From Oncomelania hupensis (Eukaryota > Mollusca > Gastropoda > Littorinimorpha > Pomatiopsidae): a DNA stretch of 64,000 nt. A program made the position numbers and the translations under genes. The notes below the pieces were generated by a model. It worked only from the letters and a program-made list of their open reading frames with translations, had not been told where the DNA came from and did not search any database. Below are positions 10,657 through 24,300 of this stretch, piece after piece (the first letter of the stretch is position 1; each line of letters begins with the position of its first letter). The stretch covers positions 16,463,830-16,527,829 of the forward strand of contig CM072515.1 of assembly GCA_036898135.1 (NCBI GenBank). The letters are read 5' to 3'.

Positions 10657-11214
10657 CATGTACTGAGCTCACATGTTTGATCACGCCCCTAAGTTTTTAG
10701 CTTAGGAAGAAAATAGAAAAAAACAGGTTGTAGTTAGGAAGTATAGTTACTTGATGTTATTATTGTTGTCCATTCTATCCATCACTCCTCCATCAAGTCT
10801 TTGTAAGTTTGTTGTTTGTTGATGTGGAATATTTATTTTTGTGAGAAAACCACTTGTAACATTTGTGCTGACATTTTCAGTTTCTCTGGGTTTCAAGCAC
10901 ATTTTCCAATATGTGTGTTCTTGTTTTTTTTTTTTTTTAAATGTTGTGCTGGGAATTTTAACAATTTGTTTTCCACCTGCTGTGGGTTAAAAAAAAGAAC
11001 TAAAAGACACCCCACTCCCTTCCCCCGACGCCCTGTTACAGACCTATGTGAATGTGACCTTGGACAAGACCCAGAGCATATTGTACAGACCACTTATAAT
11101 GCACCTGAAGAAACTGCCCACACACACTGTGTAACTGAGAGTCACCGAGGCTTACGCTTGCTTCTCCACAGCTGTTGAGCTGAGCAAGCAATGCATAATA
11201 TGATTCAACAGTGC
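10657..11214. other. Intergenic stretch, nothing recognised
   Basis: The sequence is AT-rich with a T-run near 10924-10939. No exon or repeat family recognised elsewhere in the window was found. Confidence 0.45.
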
Positions 11215-11300
11215 TTCTCCCGTGGGGATACCGGGGAATCATTTATTATAAATAGTCCCCCCGCTGGCTGGAAGTTTAGTGCTTTAAATGTCCTCTTTTC
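11215..11300 (+). repeat. DR600 head fragment
   Basis: CGTGGGGATACCGGGGAATC followed by ATAAATAGTCCCC and AGTTTAGTGCTTTAAAT matches the start of the DR600 family; the rest is absent. Confidence 0.55.
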
Positions 11301-11524
11301 TATCACTCTTTATATTTCTGCCTTCATTTTTCTTTTCTGTTTTTGTGCAGTATTCACTCTTTCAGTATGTAATTCACCTGTATTTTTTCCCATCAATCCC
11401 TTTTCACTGTTTTTCTTAGCATTTTTATTATATTCTGGTTTGCCTGCCTGCCTGTGGTGTCTAGGTTGTACACACTGGGATGATCTTTGGGTCTCTCAGA
11501 TGTTATTTACTGATTTGTCCTTTT

Positions 11525-12607
11525 TGACTCACATGTACAGCAATATGAGTCGGTAATCTCCCCCCCCTCCTCCTCCCTCCACCCCACCCCTACAAAAAAG
11601 TTCAAGAATTTTGCAAATCTGTGCGAGATGAGTCCTAAATAGTCCAAAAAAGAAATCGAAAAAGTCACTCCATCCGTCTGTCTGTCTGCCATCTGTGTGT
11701 GCCAACACTTTTAAGTGGCTAAGTACTCGGAGACTATTTCAACTATCACAACCAAACTTGGTAAGATGGTGTATACCCATGAGACCTAGAAAATGATCAG
11801 TGAATGAATGGCTTCACTTCAATGCCACAAGGTCATCAAAAATGTTAGTTAAAAAATGACAACTTTTTTTTTTTCTAGGTTATTAATATTGAACTTATGA
11901 TTCTTTGATGCATGATATATTTCAATGAGACACATATACCTTGCACATTTAGTCAACCTCACTCCAAGGTCAAGGTCACTGGAGCTGTCCAAAGTTATCA
12001 GTTTGTATAGGTACTTTGAAGTGACCTTGACCCTAAACTATGAGAGATATAAAGTCCAAAATTGTTGTATTTATAGGTGATAGATTGATCTTTCATATGT
12101 GTTCCATTTTTGCATTGATCTTGAAGGTCAAGGCCAATTTAGGCCTTGCAAAAAAATACAAAAAATAGGTAATTGTGCAGTGTAATGGCTATTTATTTAA
12201 CCCATAGTATGCAACGAAATTGGGTTATATGATCAGAAATGCATGACCTTTGACGCTTGGACATCATCCGTGTATTCACCAAAAAAACATACAAACAATA
12301 AAACAAACACAAATTCTTCGGGCCACCAGCCCCAATCAGAAATGCATGAGAGATCACGTGAGGGTCAAGGTCACTGAAGATCAAGGTCACAGTTCTTTTT
12401 TTTTGCATGTTAATACAATGTTTACTTTATTTGATTGTACATGAGTGTATTTGGAGCCTGAGGTCAATGTCATCTCAAGGTCAAAAGCATAGAAATATGA
12501 AAGTGAGTATTGTTTTTTATTTTAATGCCACCATTTCATTTTTTCCTGGGCACTCATTTTCGAGTTCCATTAGGAGCATGCGAGTCATATGGGCTTTTCC
12601 CTTCTAG
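11525..12607 (+). repeat. ~1.1-kb dispersed repeat rich in AAGGTCA half-sites, copy 1
   Basis: The repeat begins TTTTTGACTCACATG..AGCAA and continues with GCAAATCTGTGCGAGATGA, AACCAAACTTGGTAAGATGG and TGATCAGTGAATGAATG. It then has many CAAGGTCA/TGACCTTGA strings and ends CATGCGAGTCATATGGGC..CCCTTCTAG. Collinear copies are at 19298-20397, 26153-27100 and 45306-46242. It has no coherent ORF. Subterminal GACTC-CATG motifs are inverted at the two ends. Confidence 0.82.
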
Positions 12608-12803
12608 TTTATGTATATATTTTGAGTCTTATGAATATTTGATTTTTTGTTCTCGCCTTTTGTGGGGCTTGAGGGTGACATATTAATCAAAAGGGCTGAA
12701 GCACTAAGCATTACCTAGCTTTATTTACCTAAAGATGTGGTGGGGTTGTCATAGTATAATGAATTTGTTTTTGTATGTGTCTTTTTAGTGGATCCTATAT
12801 GTG

Positions 12804-13405
12804 TTTGCCCCCTGTGGGGGTGCCGGGGGTTTCAGTGTAAATAAAATCCCCACTTTCTGAAAATTTAGTGCTTTAAATTCCCACTGTCGCTGTCTTTCTC
12901 CTTTGTTCTTTCTCATTCCTACTCTGTTCTATCAATCTACTATACTATCTTCTTCTTTGCTAGACCAGCCACCTACCTTTTTTCTTGAAAACTCTTCTGG
13001 GACAAAACTCCTTATTTGTATATGAGGTCTGTTGGATCAGCTTGGGAATATTGGAGGCTTTCGCCAGGTGGTCACTGGGGCTTCCTATGATGTTATTATT
13101 TGGCAATGTAGGCATTTTGTATGAGTTTTGTTGATATTTTATAATGATGTTTGTATTCTATTTTGTTTTGTAAACGGGGGTTCAATAAATTAGAGTATAG
13201 CCTCAGCATCCCCTGCGTGGGATGTCTTTATTGTAAAGTGACCGGCTGGTGGAGTGCCTTCAGTGTTACCACTAGGGTTGTTTTGGTGGATTTTTTATGC
13301 GGATCAGGGGCGAGTCCTCTTTCAGCGAAGTTGTGGTCTTTATTTTGTGGTCCTGATTCAGCTCTTTGCAGTTCGCTGGACCCTGTAAGCAATGAATAAC
13401 TAACT
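12804..13405 (+). mobile_element. DR600 dispersed repeat, copy 2
   Basis: The copy is collinear with 8703-9318 through GGTGCCGGGGGTTTCAGTGT, CTTTAAATTCCCACTGTCGC and GTAAAGTGACCGGCTGGTGG, ending CTGGACCCTGTAAGCAATG and a TAACTAAC tail. Confidence 0.72.
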
Positions 13406-15030
13406 AAATACATGTAACTATATGTGTTTCTGATCTTGTAAGAGATAGACTCTTTTCGTGTGATCCAGCTATGACCACTAATCCGATTCAGCTGTGCTGT
13501 CTAGTTCATCGCTCTCTGCATACCGCAGGTCTTGGGCTCATCCAAGCATACGCTCGCCTCTTGCACAGTTGCGAGGGTCCGATGAATCTCAGCTGCACTG
13601 TCTACCTGTGAAAAGTAAATATTTTTCGTTTTTTAAAATTTCTTTATTCACGTTTTTTGGAGTTGAAAATGGCACATACTGCCATTCATTGCTTATTGTG
13701 CATTTGATAATTAGTTCTTCACTTTTTAGTGCAGGATCAGGATGATAATGATGATCATGATGGTAGATACCAATTTTTTTTAAAGGTGCATATTTTCAAG
13801 TTCTTCTCATTTGTGCATGTGTGTGTTAATTCAGTATTGAAATTTAACAAGTGCAATCGTTTTAAGATTTGTTTCATTTTTTTTCCTGAAAAATCATTTT
13901 GATGCAATCGTTTCCTTTTTCTCCATGAAGTTTTGTAAGCGTAATCTCAGCAATGTAAAATGCATATTTTTTAAAAAAGAAGTTTGCTTGCTGTTCTGTG
14001 ATGTGAAATTTTATTTGTGATTTAGCTACTCTTGCAGCTAGATACATGTCAGGGTTGAAATGGCTCATTATAACCACTCCTTGCCTGATTGTGGGTAAGT
14101 TAAGGTATTATTTCCATGGCTCTTGACAGAAACATGGGTGCCAATGGCTATGCCAGAAGCCGGAAGTCCAACTTTTTATATGAGTTCCAGCAGACTCTGT
14201 GCTGGATAAAGGGATAAGGTAGAAGGGTGGACGTTCCAAATTGTGGCTAGGATTCAGACCCTGATGCTGTCCAGGGGCGACTTGTCAGGGAGATTGTGTT
14301 TCTACATAGACTGAATTTTGTGTCATCAGGGAGTCTAGCGTTAGCCAGTGTCGATTAAATAGCGAAGTCCCAGTCCAGACTCCAGTCCCACTTATTAAGG
14401 TGAAACTATTTCCTGTGTTTTACACAGTTGACTTTGTGTCAAATAGATCACTTTTTTGTCTGCATTGTTTCACAAGTTTCATTGTTGCTTTTGATAATCC
14501 AGCTTTGCATGGTAGCATCATGTGATCAAAACTACAGTAACATTCCAGCTATATTATTTATGATTTGTAACTCACACCTTTAGATCTCCATTTGATGTAC
14601 TTTAAAAAAAATTTTTTTGCAATAATTTTGATGACATATTTGTAAATTTTATTCTTGATTGTGATGGACAATAAACATAAGGACAATACAAGAATCTGTT
14701 TGTTCCTCTTTTATTTATGACCAACGATCATTGGAATTACTGCTTATTCTCAAGTTAACTCTTTTTCTCTCTTTTGTGACTTTTCTTTCTTTGTTTAGCT
14801 TTTTTGTGTTCTGTTCTCACTCTCGCTAACTCACTACAAATTCTCCCTCTTTCTATTTGTGTGTGTGTGCTGTAGTTTAACTGTTGAGCTTGTAGTTTTT
14901 ATTTAGCATAAGTGTGTGTGTGTTAAAATCGAGGAAAATAATGTGGTCTATGGGAGATGTGTATTTTTTTATATATTTTTTTTAAAGCCGAGGGGATGGT
15001 AAAGGAGTTCTTGCTAACTAACGTTCGCCC
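13406..15030. other. Intergenic stretch, nothing recognised
   Basis: I see no splice-supported exon, tandem array or known repeat. Only A/T runs and short (GT)n tracts (around 14860-14930) are present. Confidence 0.45.
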
Positions 15031-15042
15031 AAAGCTTGCAAT

Positions 15043-16219
15043 CCTATCCTATCCTATCCTATCCTGTCCCATAACCCGAAGGTCGTAGGGGCACCACAGA
15101 TGATCGCTTAACCAGCATACTCCATCTTTCTCTGTCCTCAGCAGCCCTCATGGCTTCGCTCAGTGTCAAACCAGTCCATTCTCGAATGTTGTCCTCCCAC
15201 CTCTTTTTCGGTCTCCCCCTTCTTCTACCTCCTTGCACTGTGCCTTGCAGAATGGTCTTTGCAAGGCCTGATGATCTGGTGACGTGGCCATACCATCGGA
15301 GTTTCCGTTTCTTCACCACTGTGAGCAGGTCATCGTGTTGTCCAATGGCTTGTGTGATGGTCTGTCGGACTTCAACGTTGGTGATGTGTTGGGTATAGGA
15401 AATGCACAGAAGTCTTCTGTAGCACCTCATCTCCATGCTTTGTATTCTTCGTTGGAGATCTGCTGTGAGGGTCCATGCTTCGCAAGCATATAGGAAGATG
15501 GAGATGACCAGAGAGCGCAGCAGTCTTACTTTGGAATGTAGACTGATGGTTCTGTCTTTCCAAATGGGCTTCAACCTTGTCAGGGCAGCAGTTGTTTGTG
15601 CGATCCTGGAGAGGACTTCCTGTCGAGACCCATTGTCTGACACAATGGCTCCTAAAAATTTGAAGCTGTGCACTGTGTTGAGGGATTGGCCTTGTATTTT
15701 GATGTCCGTGTTGATGCCATTGGTGTTGTTGGTCATCATTTTGGTCTTCTCTGCACTTATTTCCATTCCATAAGCTCTGGAGGTGGTGTCAAGCCTCTGT
15801 ACAAGCTGTTCAAGTTCTTGTTCCTCTCCAGCCAATCCATCAATATCATCCGCAAAACGAAGATTGGAGATTGCTCTGCCCCCTATGCTGACTGTGCCTT
15901 CGTGATCTGCAAGAGCATCTGACATGATGCGCTCTAGGAAGATGTTGAAGAGTGTTGGAGAGAGTAGGCATCCTTGACGCACACCGATTGTTGTTCTGAA
16001 CCAGTTCCCGATGACGCTGTTATGGAGGACTGCACTGGTAGCCTTGTCATACAGGCTTTTGATGACTTCTATAATTTTAGGGCTGATGTTGTACACTTTC
16101 ATGGTTGCCCATAGAGCTGCATGCCAGACTCGGTCAAATGCCTTCTTGAAGTCTATGAACACATGATATAGATGTTGTTGGTGCTGTAGGTATTTCTCAC
16201 AGATTATTCTGAGGTTGAA
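15043..16219 (-). mobile_element. RTE-like LINE copy (best reverse transcriptase), 12-bp TSD
   Basis: On the minus strand a 367-codon ORF runs from MFIDFKKAFDRVWHAALWAT to the end. It has RT blocks GVRQGCLLSPTLFNIFLERI and LRFADDIDGLAG (FADD catalytic box), then the C-terminal [17 protein letters not shown] and [20 protein letters not shown] sections, followed by a (GGATA)n tail (+ strand TATCC repeats at 15043-15064). The repeat AAAGCTTGCAAT (15031-15042 and 16220-16231) is the target duplication. The endonuclease and the N-terminal part of the RT are missing (5' truncation). The clade call rests on the short pentanucleotide tail and C-terminal wording; another RTE-related clade is possible. 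Confidence 0.88.
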
Positions 16220-16311
16220 AAAGCTTGCAATAAAAATAATTAATGTCCGCTCTATCTACACAACACATGTTTTCAAGCCAAGAATCTTAGATGTCATCTT
16301 TTTCCACCTAG

Positions 16312-17867
16312 TCCTATCCTATCCTATCTCATAACTCGGAGGTCGTAGGGGCACCACAGATGATCGTTTAACCAGAGTATCTTTCTCTGTCCTCAGCAAC
16401 CCTGATGGCTTCGCTCAGTGTCAAACCAGTCCATTCTCAAATGTAGTCGTCCTCCCACCTCCTTTTTGGTCTTTCTCTTCTTCTACCTCCTTGCACTGTG
16501 CCTTGCAGGATGGTCATTGCCAGACCTGATGATCTGATAACGTGGCCATACCATCGGAGTTTTTGTTTCTTCACCACTGTGAGCAGGTCATCATGTTGTC
16601 AAATGGCTTGTGTAATGATCTGTCGGACTTCATCATTGGTGATGTGCTAGGTATAGGAAATGCCCAGAAGTCTTCTGTAGCACCTCATCTCCATGCTTTG
16701 TATTCTTCGTTGTAGATCTACTGTGAGGGTCCATGTTTCACAAGCGTTTAGGAAGATGGAGATGACAAGGGAGCGCAGCAGTCTTACCTTGGAATGTAGA
16801 CTGATGACTGATGGTCCTATCTTTCCAAATGGGCTTCAACCTTGCCAGGGCAGCAGTTGTTCGTGTGATCCTGGAGAGGACTTCCTGTCGGGACCCATTG
16901 TCTGATACAATGGTTCTTAATATTTGAAGCTATGCACTGTGTTGAGGGATTGGCCTTGGACTTCGATGTCCATGTTGATGCCATTGGTGTTATTGGTCAT
17001 CATTTTGGTCTTCTCTGCACTTATTTCCATTCCATAGGCTCTGGAGGTGGTGCCAAGCCTCTATACCATCTGTTCATGTCCTTGTTCCTCTCCAGCCAAT
17101 CCATCAATTCCATCCGCAAAACGAAGGTTGGAGATTGCTCTACCCCCTATGCTGACTGTGCCTTCGTGATCGGACATGATGCGCTCTAGGAAGATGTTGA
17201 AGAGTGTTGGAGAGAGTAGGCATCCTTGACACACACCGATTGTTGTTCTGAACCAGTCTCCGATGGCACTGTTATGTAGGACTGCACTGGTAGCCTTGTG
17301 ACACAGGCTTTGATGACTTCAATAATTTTAGGGCTGATGTTGTACACTCTCATGGTTGCCCACAGAGCTGCATGCCAGACTCGGTCAAACGCCTTCTTGA
17401 AGTCTACGAACACATTATATAGATGATGTTGGTGCTGTAGGTATTTCTCTCAAATTATTCTGAGATTGAAAATCTGTACAGTGGTACTTCACCCTGCCCT
17501 GAATCCTGCTTGTTCTTCAGCTATGATTTGTACTCCATCTTTCCCTGTCCTCAGCAACCCTGATGGTTTCGCTCAATGTCAAACCATTCCAATCTCGAAT
17601 GTTGTCCTCCCACCTCTTTTTTGGTCTCCCTCTTCTTCTACCTCCTTGCACTGTGCCTTGCAGGATGGTCTTTGCAAGACCTGATGATCTGGTGACGTGG
17701 CCATACCATCGGAGTTTCCGTTTTTTTACCACTGTGAACAGGTCATCGTGTTGTCCAATGGCTTGTGTGATGGTCGGACTTCGTCGTTGGTGATGTGCTG
17801 GGTATAGGAAATGCCCAGAAGTCTTCTGTAGCACCTCATCTCTATGCTTTGTATCCTTCGTTGTGGA
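16312..17867 (-). mobile_element. Rearranged RTE-like LINE, two copies fused
   Basis: One copy, with a degraded tail (TCCTATCCTATCC at 16312-16330), extends up to about 17528 with many frameshifts. At about 17530 the sequence jumps to a second C-terminal segment ([18 protein letters not shown] to DNIRDWNGLTLSETI) that has no tail of its own. The junction has no TATCC repeat between copies, so it looks like a recombination or deletion product rather than two clean insertions. Confidence 0.78.
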
Positions 17868-17880
17868 TGAGTTCTTATAG

Positions 17881-18371
17881 TTCTATTTTAATAAATTTTC
17901 AGTTAATTCAAGTAATAAAATTACTTAAGAGTTAAGAAAACATGCAAGACAGATTTTAGGCTTGGTGGAGGAACAACGAAGCTTAACGTCCTATTGCATC
18001 AGCGTTAAGGACGATCACCACGTCGCCACCCTGACAATAATGATTATCATCATCATATCAAAGATGAGATCCTACGGATCTCGATATTTTAGTACTCACT
18101 GGGCCTTGGATTTTATAACAAAAGGAATATAACACCGGTACGGTGATTGACTCAACTTGAACATGCGAGTTGATTTATTATTTTAATTAATTTAATTTAT
18201 TCTCTTCCGCTTAGTTAACGCGATACACTGAAAAGTATGTGATACAAAAATCATCGGGCATCTTTTCTTTGCGTACACCTCCACAAACCTTCAGTAGGGA
18301 CGATCACTCTGACGTTATGCGCAAATTGTTTCCATTGTTTACATTCCTGCGCAGATAGTAACTAAAACAAC
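17881..18371. promoter_or_regulatory. Upstream region of the CEP126-like gene
   Basis: The stretch lies between the last RTE copy and the probable first CEP126 codon. Near its end CTAAAACAACATGGCGGACA resembles the AANATGGCGGC YY1 element often found at TSS-proximal start codons. Local GC is higher than in flanking DNA. No TATA box is obvious. The promoter assignment is inference. Confidence 0.4.
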
Positions 18372-18381
18372 ATGGCGGACA
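18372..18381 (+). CDS. CEP126: Possible first coding exon of CEP126 (MAD..)
   Basis: ATGGCGGACA lies in a YY1-like context. Splicing before GTGGTT would give MADK joined to EEEIENLKARN in the correct phase. Splicing three bases later (before GTTGTC) also keeps phase. Both donors are weak, and read-through reaches a TGA within 12 codons, so the exon end is a hypothesis. Confidence 0.3.
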
Positions 18382-21300
18382 GTGGTTGTCATTTAGCTCC
18401 AGAATGAAGTATAGTTCGCGGCTAAGGCCTGAATTTTTATTTCTTTTGTGGAATTTTTGTTTCGATTGACATCAATTGACCGACTGTCATGGATAGTAGA
18501 TTGTTGGCTGGGGCTTATTCGTATCCTTTTCAATTTTTTTTTTTTTTTGGTTTCCCTTACTAAGAAAGTTTATTTTGTACTAGTAGTGATAGTGAAGACG
18601 TGCGTGTTTAGACAGATGTTTTGTTTTGTTGCGGTTTATTGTTTTAGTTTTACAATCATGACATGTGGCGATTTAACTCTATAAAAATGTCGCACAAAAA
18701 ACCGTTTGATTTGATTTGTGTGTATGGATAGAAAAACATGATTGTATTAAATATATGAAAATTTACTTGTAAACATGATTGTTTTGTGGTTACTGCTAGG
18801 TTTGATTATTAATAGTACATGGAAACGGTAAGGCACATGAATCTGTGTATTATTTTCTATTCATTCCATTCTGCTTCTCCTGCCCCATGCTTCTGTGTTG
18901 TTTTTTCTTCCAATCTTAACCAGTTGTCTTATGAGTTACATCCCTATCTCCTTTCAAATATGTCTAACATATTGGAAATAATTCCTTCCTTTCAAGTTTC
19001 ACATTTTTCCGTAACACCTGATAAGAAAACGGTACAAATATATAGAAGAGGAAGAGATTGAAAATCTGAAAGCCAGGAACCATCCAGAAGGTAATGATGT
19101 CCTTGCTAAAGCTCGACGCCTCTCACAAGAAACCAACAAAAGAAGAAAGTAAGTGGAGAATATATATTTAAAATATTTTCATTAGTTGGTTTAATTCAGT
19201 GGAAACAGCAGTACTAGTGATGCAACTGTCCTCACAAGCCATGGATTTGTGCGTTCATGTGATTGAGGGAATATAATATGTGTGTGTTAGAGAGATTAGT
19301 TTTTGACTCACATGCATAGCAATGTACCAATCAACCCCCCCTCATCCCCCGCTCCCCGCACCCAAAAACCTGATTTTTGCAAATCTGTGCGAGATGAGGC
19401 CTAAATAGTCCAAAATGATATTGAAAAAAAGTCAGTCAGTCTGTCCGCCGTCCTCTATAGTTCTGTCTGTGCGAAGTGGCTAAATACTCAGAATCTAATC
19501 CAACCAAACTTGATAAGATGGTGTATACCCATGAGACCTCATAAATGATCAGTGAATGAATGACTTCACTTCAAGGTCAAGGTCACAGGGTCATCAAGTG
19601 TTAGTCAAAAAATGACAATTTTTCACAAAATTTCACTTTTGTTCTATGTTATTAATATTGAACTTTTGATTCTTTGATACATGATAAATATCAATGAGAC
19701 ACACATACTTTGCAAATTGGATCAACCCCACTCCAAGGTCAAGGTCATTGTCCAAAGTCAGTATAGGCATTTTGAAGTGACCTTGAACCTAATCTATGAG
19801 AGATATAAAGTTCAAAATTGTTGTGTTCAGAAATGATAGATTGATCTTTATATTTGTTCTGTTTTTGCATTGATCTTGAAGGTCAAGATCTTTATATTTG
19901 TTCTGTTTTTGCATTGATCTTGAAGGTCAAGATTATTTTAGGCCTTGCAAAAACATACAAAAAATAGGTAATCGTACAGTGGAATGGCTACAGGTCTATT
20001 TAACTCATAGTATACAACAACATTGGATTATTTGATCAGACATGCATGAGAGATCATGTGAGGTCAAGGCCATCCCAAAGTCAAGTCACCAAAGGTCAAG
20101 GTCATCATGAGGTCACTTTTTTGGGAGAGGGAAAGGAGGGGGGGGGGGGGGGGGGGGGGGGCATGAAACACATTTTGCTGTATTTTATTTTATAGTACAT
20201 GAGTGTATTTGGAGGCGGAGATCAATGTCATCTCAAGAAAGATTAAGATGAAGAGCATAAAAAGATCGAAATCAGTATTACTTTGCATTATAATGCCACC
20301 ATTTAATTTTGTGTGTGTGTGTTGGAACTCATTTTTATATTAGATATAGTTAGTCCCATAGAGCATGTGAGTCATGTGGACTTTGCCCTTCTAATTATAA
20401 ATATAATTATAAGTTAACTGTTAATAATTCTTGAATTTTCCTCATTTTGGTTTATAGTTAAAATTCTGCATTCATATAAGCGCCCTGAGCTAAGTAGATT
20501 AGGCGGATAGTAATAATAAATATAATTTTTGGCTACATTCAAGATGCATGCTCATGTACACACATACCTTAACCACAGAACAAATGCCCCATTAACTTAT
20601 AAAGCAAACAAGAGGTTTGAATCGATTGTGTTTTGGAAAAGTGCTATGTAAATTAAATTATTATGAAACAGCATTAGAAACAAAAACAATGAATGTATAA
20701 ATTATTCTTACTTTCATTTGAAATAAGCAGAATGATTTATTATTCCAAGATGGCAAAATTCAAGATATGTTTATTGTCCCCATAAATGACATGGAAATGT
20801 AGTGTGTGGCCTGACAAGTTCCCATCAACCCAAAACAAGAACATTAATACACTAAAACATCACATCACACAAACACTAAAATACACTAAAACATGTGCAT
20901 TTTTACATCACACAAACACTAAAATACAGTAAAACGTATGCATTGTTATATCACACAAACACTAAAATACAGTAAAACGTGCATTATTACATCACACAAA
21001 CACTAAAATATACTAAAACATGTGCAGTTTTACATCACACAAACACTAAAATACACTAAAACATGTGCATTATTATGTCACACAAACACTAAAATACAGC
21101 AAAGCATGTGCATTATTACATCACACAAACACTAAAGGTAGCAATGCAGTGCAATAAAACATGTGCATTATTACATCACACAAAAACTAAAACACACTAA
21201 AACATGTGCATTATTACATCACACAAACACTAAAGGCAGCACCGCAGTGCAATAAAACATGTGCATTATTACACCACACAAACACTAAAGACAGCACCCA

Positions 21301-24300
21301 CAGCGACTCAACCAAAGCTTTTCAGATTTTGAGGTTAGGTCAGCCAGGCTAGCTTAGCTATAAATAGCTTAGCCGATGCTTCCTTTCACTGGAAGGGGGG
21401 TGCAGGCAAGGTATAAATAGCCCGCAGCAAGCAAAATGCGGAGGCACTGAAAAGTGCTGCTCACATAGGAATTGAGCTGGTGTGCACCGCAGTGCAGTAA
21501 AACATGTGCATTATTACACCACACAAGCACTAAAGGCAGCACCGCAGTGCTTGAAACATGTGCATTATTACAACACACAAACACTTAAGGTAGCACCGCA
21601 GTGCAGTAAAACATGTGCATTATTACACCACACAAATACTAAAGGTAGCACCTCCGTGCAGTAAAACATGTGCATTATTACATCACACAAATACTAAAGG
21701 TAGCACCACAGTGCAGTAAAACATGTGCATTATTACACCACACAAATACTAAAGGTAGCACCGCAGTGCAGTAAAACATGTGCATTATTACACCACACAA
21801 ATACTAAAGGTAGCACCGCAGTGCAGTAAAACATGTGCATTATTACAACACACAAACACTAAAGGCAGCACTGCATAACATAATGTTAACAATAAAACAT
21901 AATGTTAACTTTTCAAGATGGTACATGCACTGAAATAAAGATATTTAAAGTAGAATTATACAGTTTGTTCATTGGAATCTCTGCCATAGACCAGTTGTAC
22001 TTTTATAAACTCAACTGATATTGCGGCAAAGACAATGAGAGAATAAACTTATTTTTGTGGTTTATGAGCAGTAAAGGATGGCTTTATTTTATTTCTGGTA
22101 AATTGTTATTATTTAAAAAAAAGAAAAAATTACTTAAAGTTTTATAGTGTTTGGGTATATATAATGTAGGAAGAGGAAATTAAAGTTTAGTACTTTTTGT
22201 TCTTGAGATAAATGTAGGTAATTTTATAACAGGAAAGCAGAACAAAAATTAAGAACTGAACAGGCGAGGGAGGAAAAACGTCGACAGGAGATTCTGAACA
22301 AGCGTCATCAGGAGCAGAAAGATGCCACAGAGAAATACCAGCGTTCCCATGTTGGTTCCGCGCGTCATCGCTCACCTCATCATCGAGGCCACAGCCCTGG
22401 AGGTCGTGTAGGTCATGTGCAGCTGGAAGAAGCTTTGCGATTGGTTAGGGGAGAGACAGACGACAACAGCAGACAAGCAGTGGAACGAATGCACAATGGC
22501 AGTCTGCGAGGTAGTCAAAGTCACAATGCTCACCTCTACTCTGCCTCTGGCGCTCGCCCACTTTCAGGACGCAGGCTGGATGCAGCCATTCGGGCAGAGT
22601 TGATGGAGCGCAGCCTCCGTAACGTGACAAACAGCCGCAACCGCTTTGAGCAGCAACTGGAACATCATCAGCAACTGCTGGCCCAGCAACAGCAGCAGTC
22701 CCTGAGGGACTTCAACCAAGCTATTCGCCGCGAGATTGATGATGACACCAAGGTAGGAAAGAATTCTACTTTTTGGATCTCATGTCTGCAGCAATGTGGG
22801 TCTACTTTCTAACCCCAAAACTTAAGTTTTACATATATAAATTTGCAAGTGAGCTTGGCATGTGAGCTCTAAACTATTCTGAAACAATATCTCTCCCCCC
22901 AAATAAAATGTCTGTGTTGTGCAAAGGTTTGATTTTGTTAAGTACTCTTTTTGAAACTGTTTTATATTTATCTGAATCAAATTGTTTGGATTGTAAATTT
23001 CCATGACAGTTTAAGATCTACCAGTGGTTGAATGATTTTACTTGAAGGTTACAGGGTCCAGTATTTTGGCAATTCTCATGAATTTGCTCTTTGATACATT
23101 TTGTTAGGTTAATGAGATGAGCCTGTGATATGTTTTGTCATCCTTTCTGCAATGCCAAGAACACTGACAAGACCTTTAGATCACCTTGCTCACCTCTCCA
23201 GTGAAACAAGGCAACATGTTCATTTAGGTGCAATAATTTTAAGGGACGTTCACAGTGAATTGTGAAGATTATTTGTGAGTATCATTGTTGCTAGGATATG
23301 GATTCTGCTTAGAATTGAGGAACATAAACCCATGGTGTTGGTTATTTGCAGGTGGCAGGAATAGAGGAAGATGAGACAGAGAACCGGAGGGTGATGGAAA
23401 GAAACGGTGACGGTGATGACGCCTCTTTATGTAGTGACAGTCTGTCTTCTGAGGACAGCTTGGAGGCTGAGAAACCAACCTCACTCAACAGCAGCTTGCA
23501 GATCCATCAGACACTACGGCAGTTTCACACGGAAGCCTCGCAGCAAAGGGATGCTCGTCACTTTGACACAGAGAACAGTGGTGAACAAGCTGCCAGAGGC
23601 AGAGGCCCAGTGAACAATGTGCCAACGTCCTTAGCCAGGACTAATGGCCACGTGGTGGGACCAATCCCTCAGGGCTACTACAACCCTCTCCCTAATGGTA
23701 TCCCTCCCTCCAGTACTCCGGTGATCCAAGGCAACATGAGCTACTACCACGACTCTCTACAGGGCTCAGGGAATGGAGAGCGCCATGTGACAGTGGGCAC
23801 AGCTCTCAGACTACCCCAGCAACCCAGCCAACCTATCAAGCAGCCTGCTCCGGCACTGCAGTATAACAGTCAGCTGCTGGCCAGTCGCAAGTTTGAGGCC
23901 CGACCCTATGTTGACAGACAGAACAGTGACAGCGGCGTGGACCCAAAGGCTTACTCCCAACAGGACCCTCATCAAGACCCTAGAGCCTATCTCCACAGTT
24001 CTAAAGCAGGAGGAGAAGCCACCTCAGCCGTCACCCAGAACCAGCTGCCCCCAGAGCGTCCCAAAGCTCACATTTATGCCTGGACCTCCCCGCCCCCTGT
24101 AGAGGGGGACCACAACTCCTCACTGTACCCTAGCGGCATGTCGGAAACCAAGTCTATTGCCAGCGTCCAAGGCAGCTCTGTGCCATCCAGTTATTCATTG
24201 GGGGTGGCGGCCGATCGAGTTATGGCCACCAACCTGCACCCCACCACCTCCCGGACCATCAGCACTGCCGCCACCACCACCTGGGTGTACCAGACTGTGG

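Noticed and set aside
15150..15922. Plus-strand open frames over the RTE copy
   Set aside because: Shadows of the minus-strand reverse transcriptase frame.
18819..19061. 80-codon + strand frame before the CEP126 coiled-coil exon
   Set aside because: It is out of phase with the CEP126 frame and crosses the splice acceptor; treated as intron.
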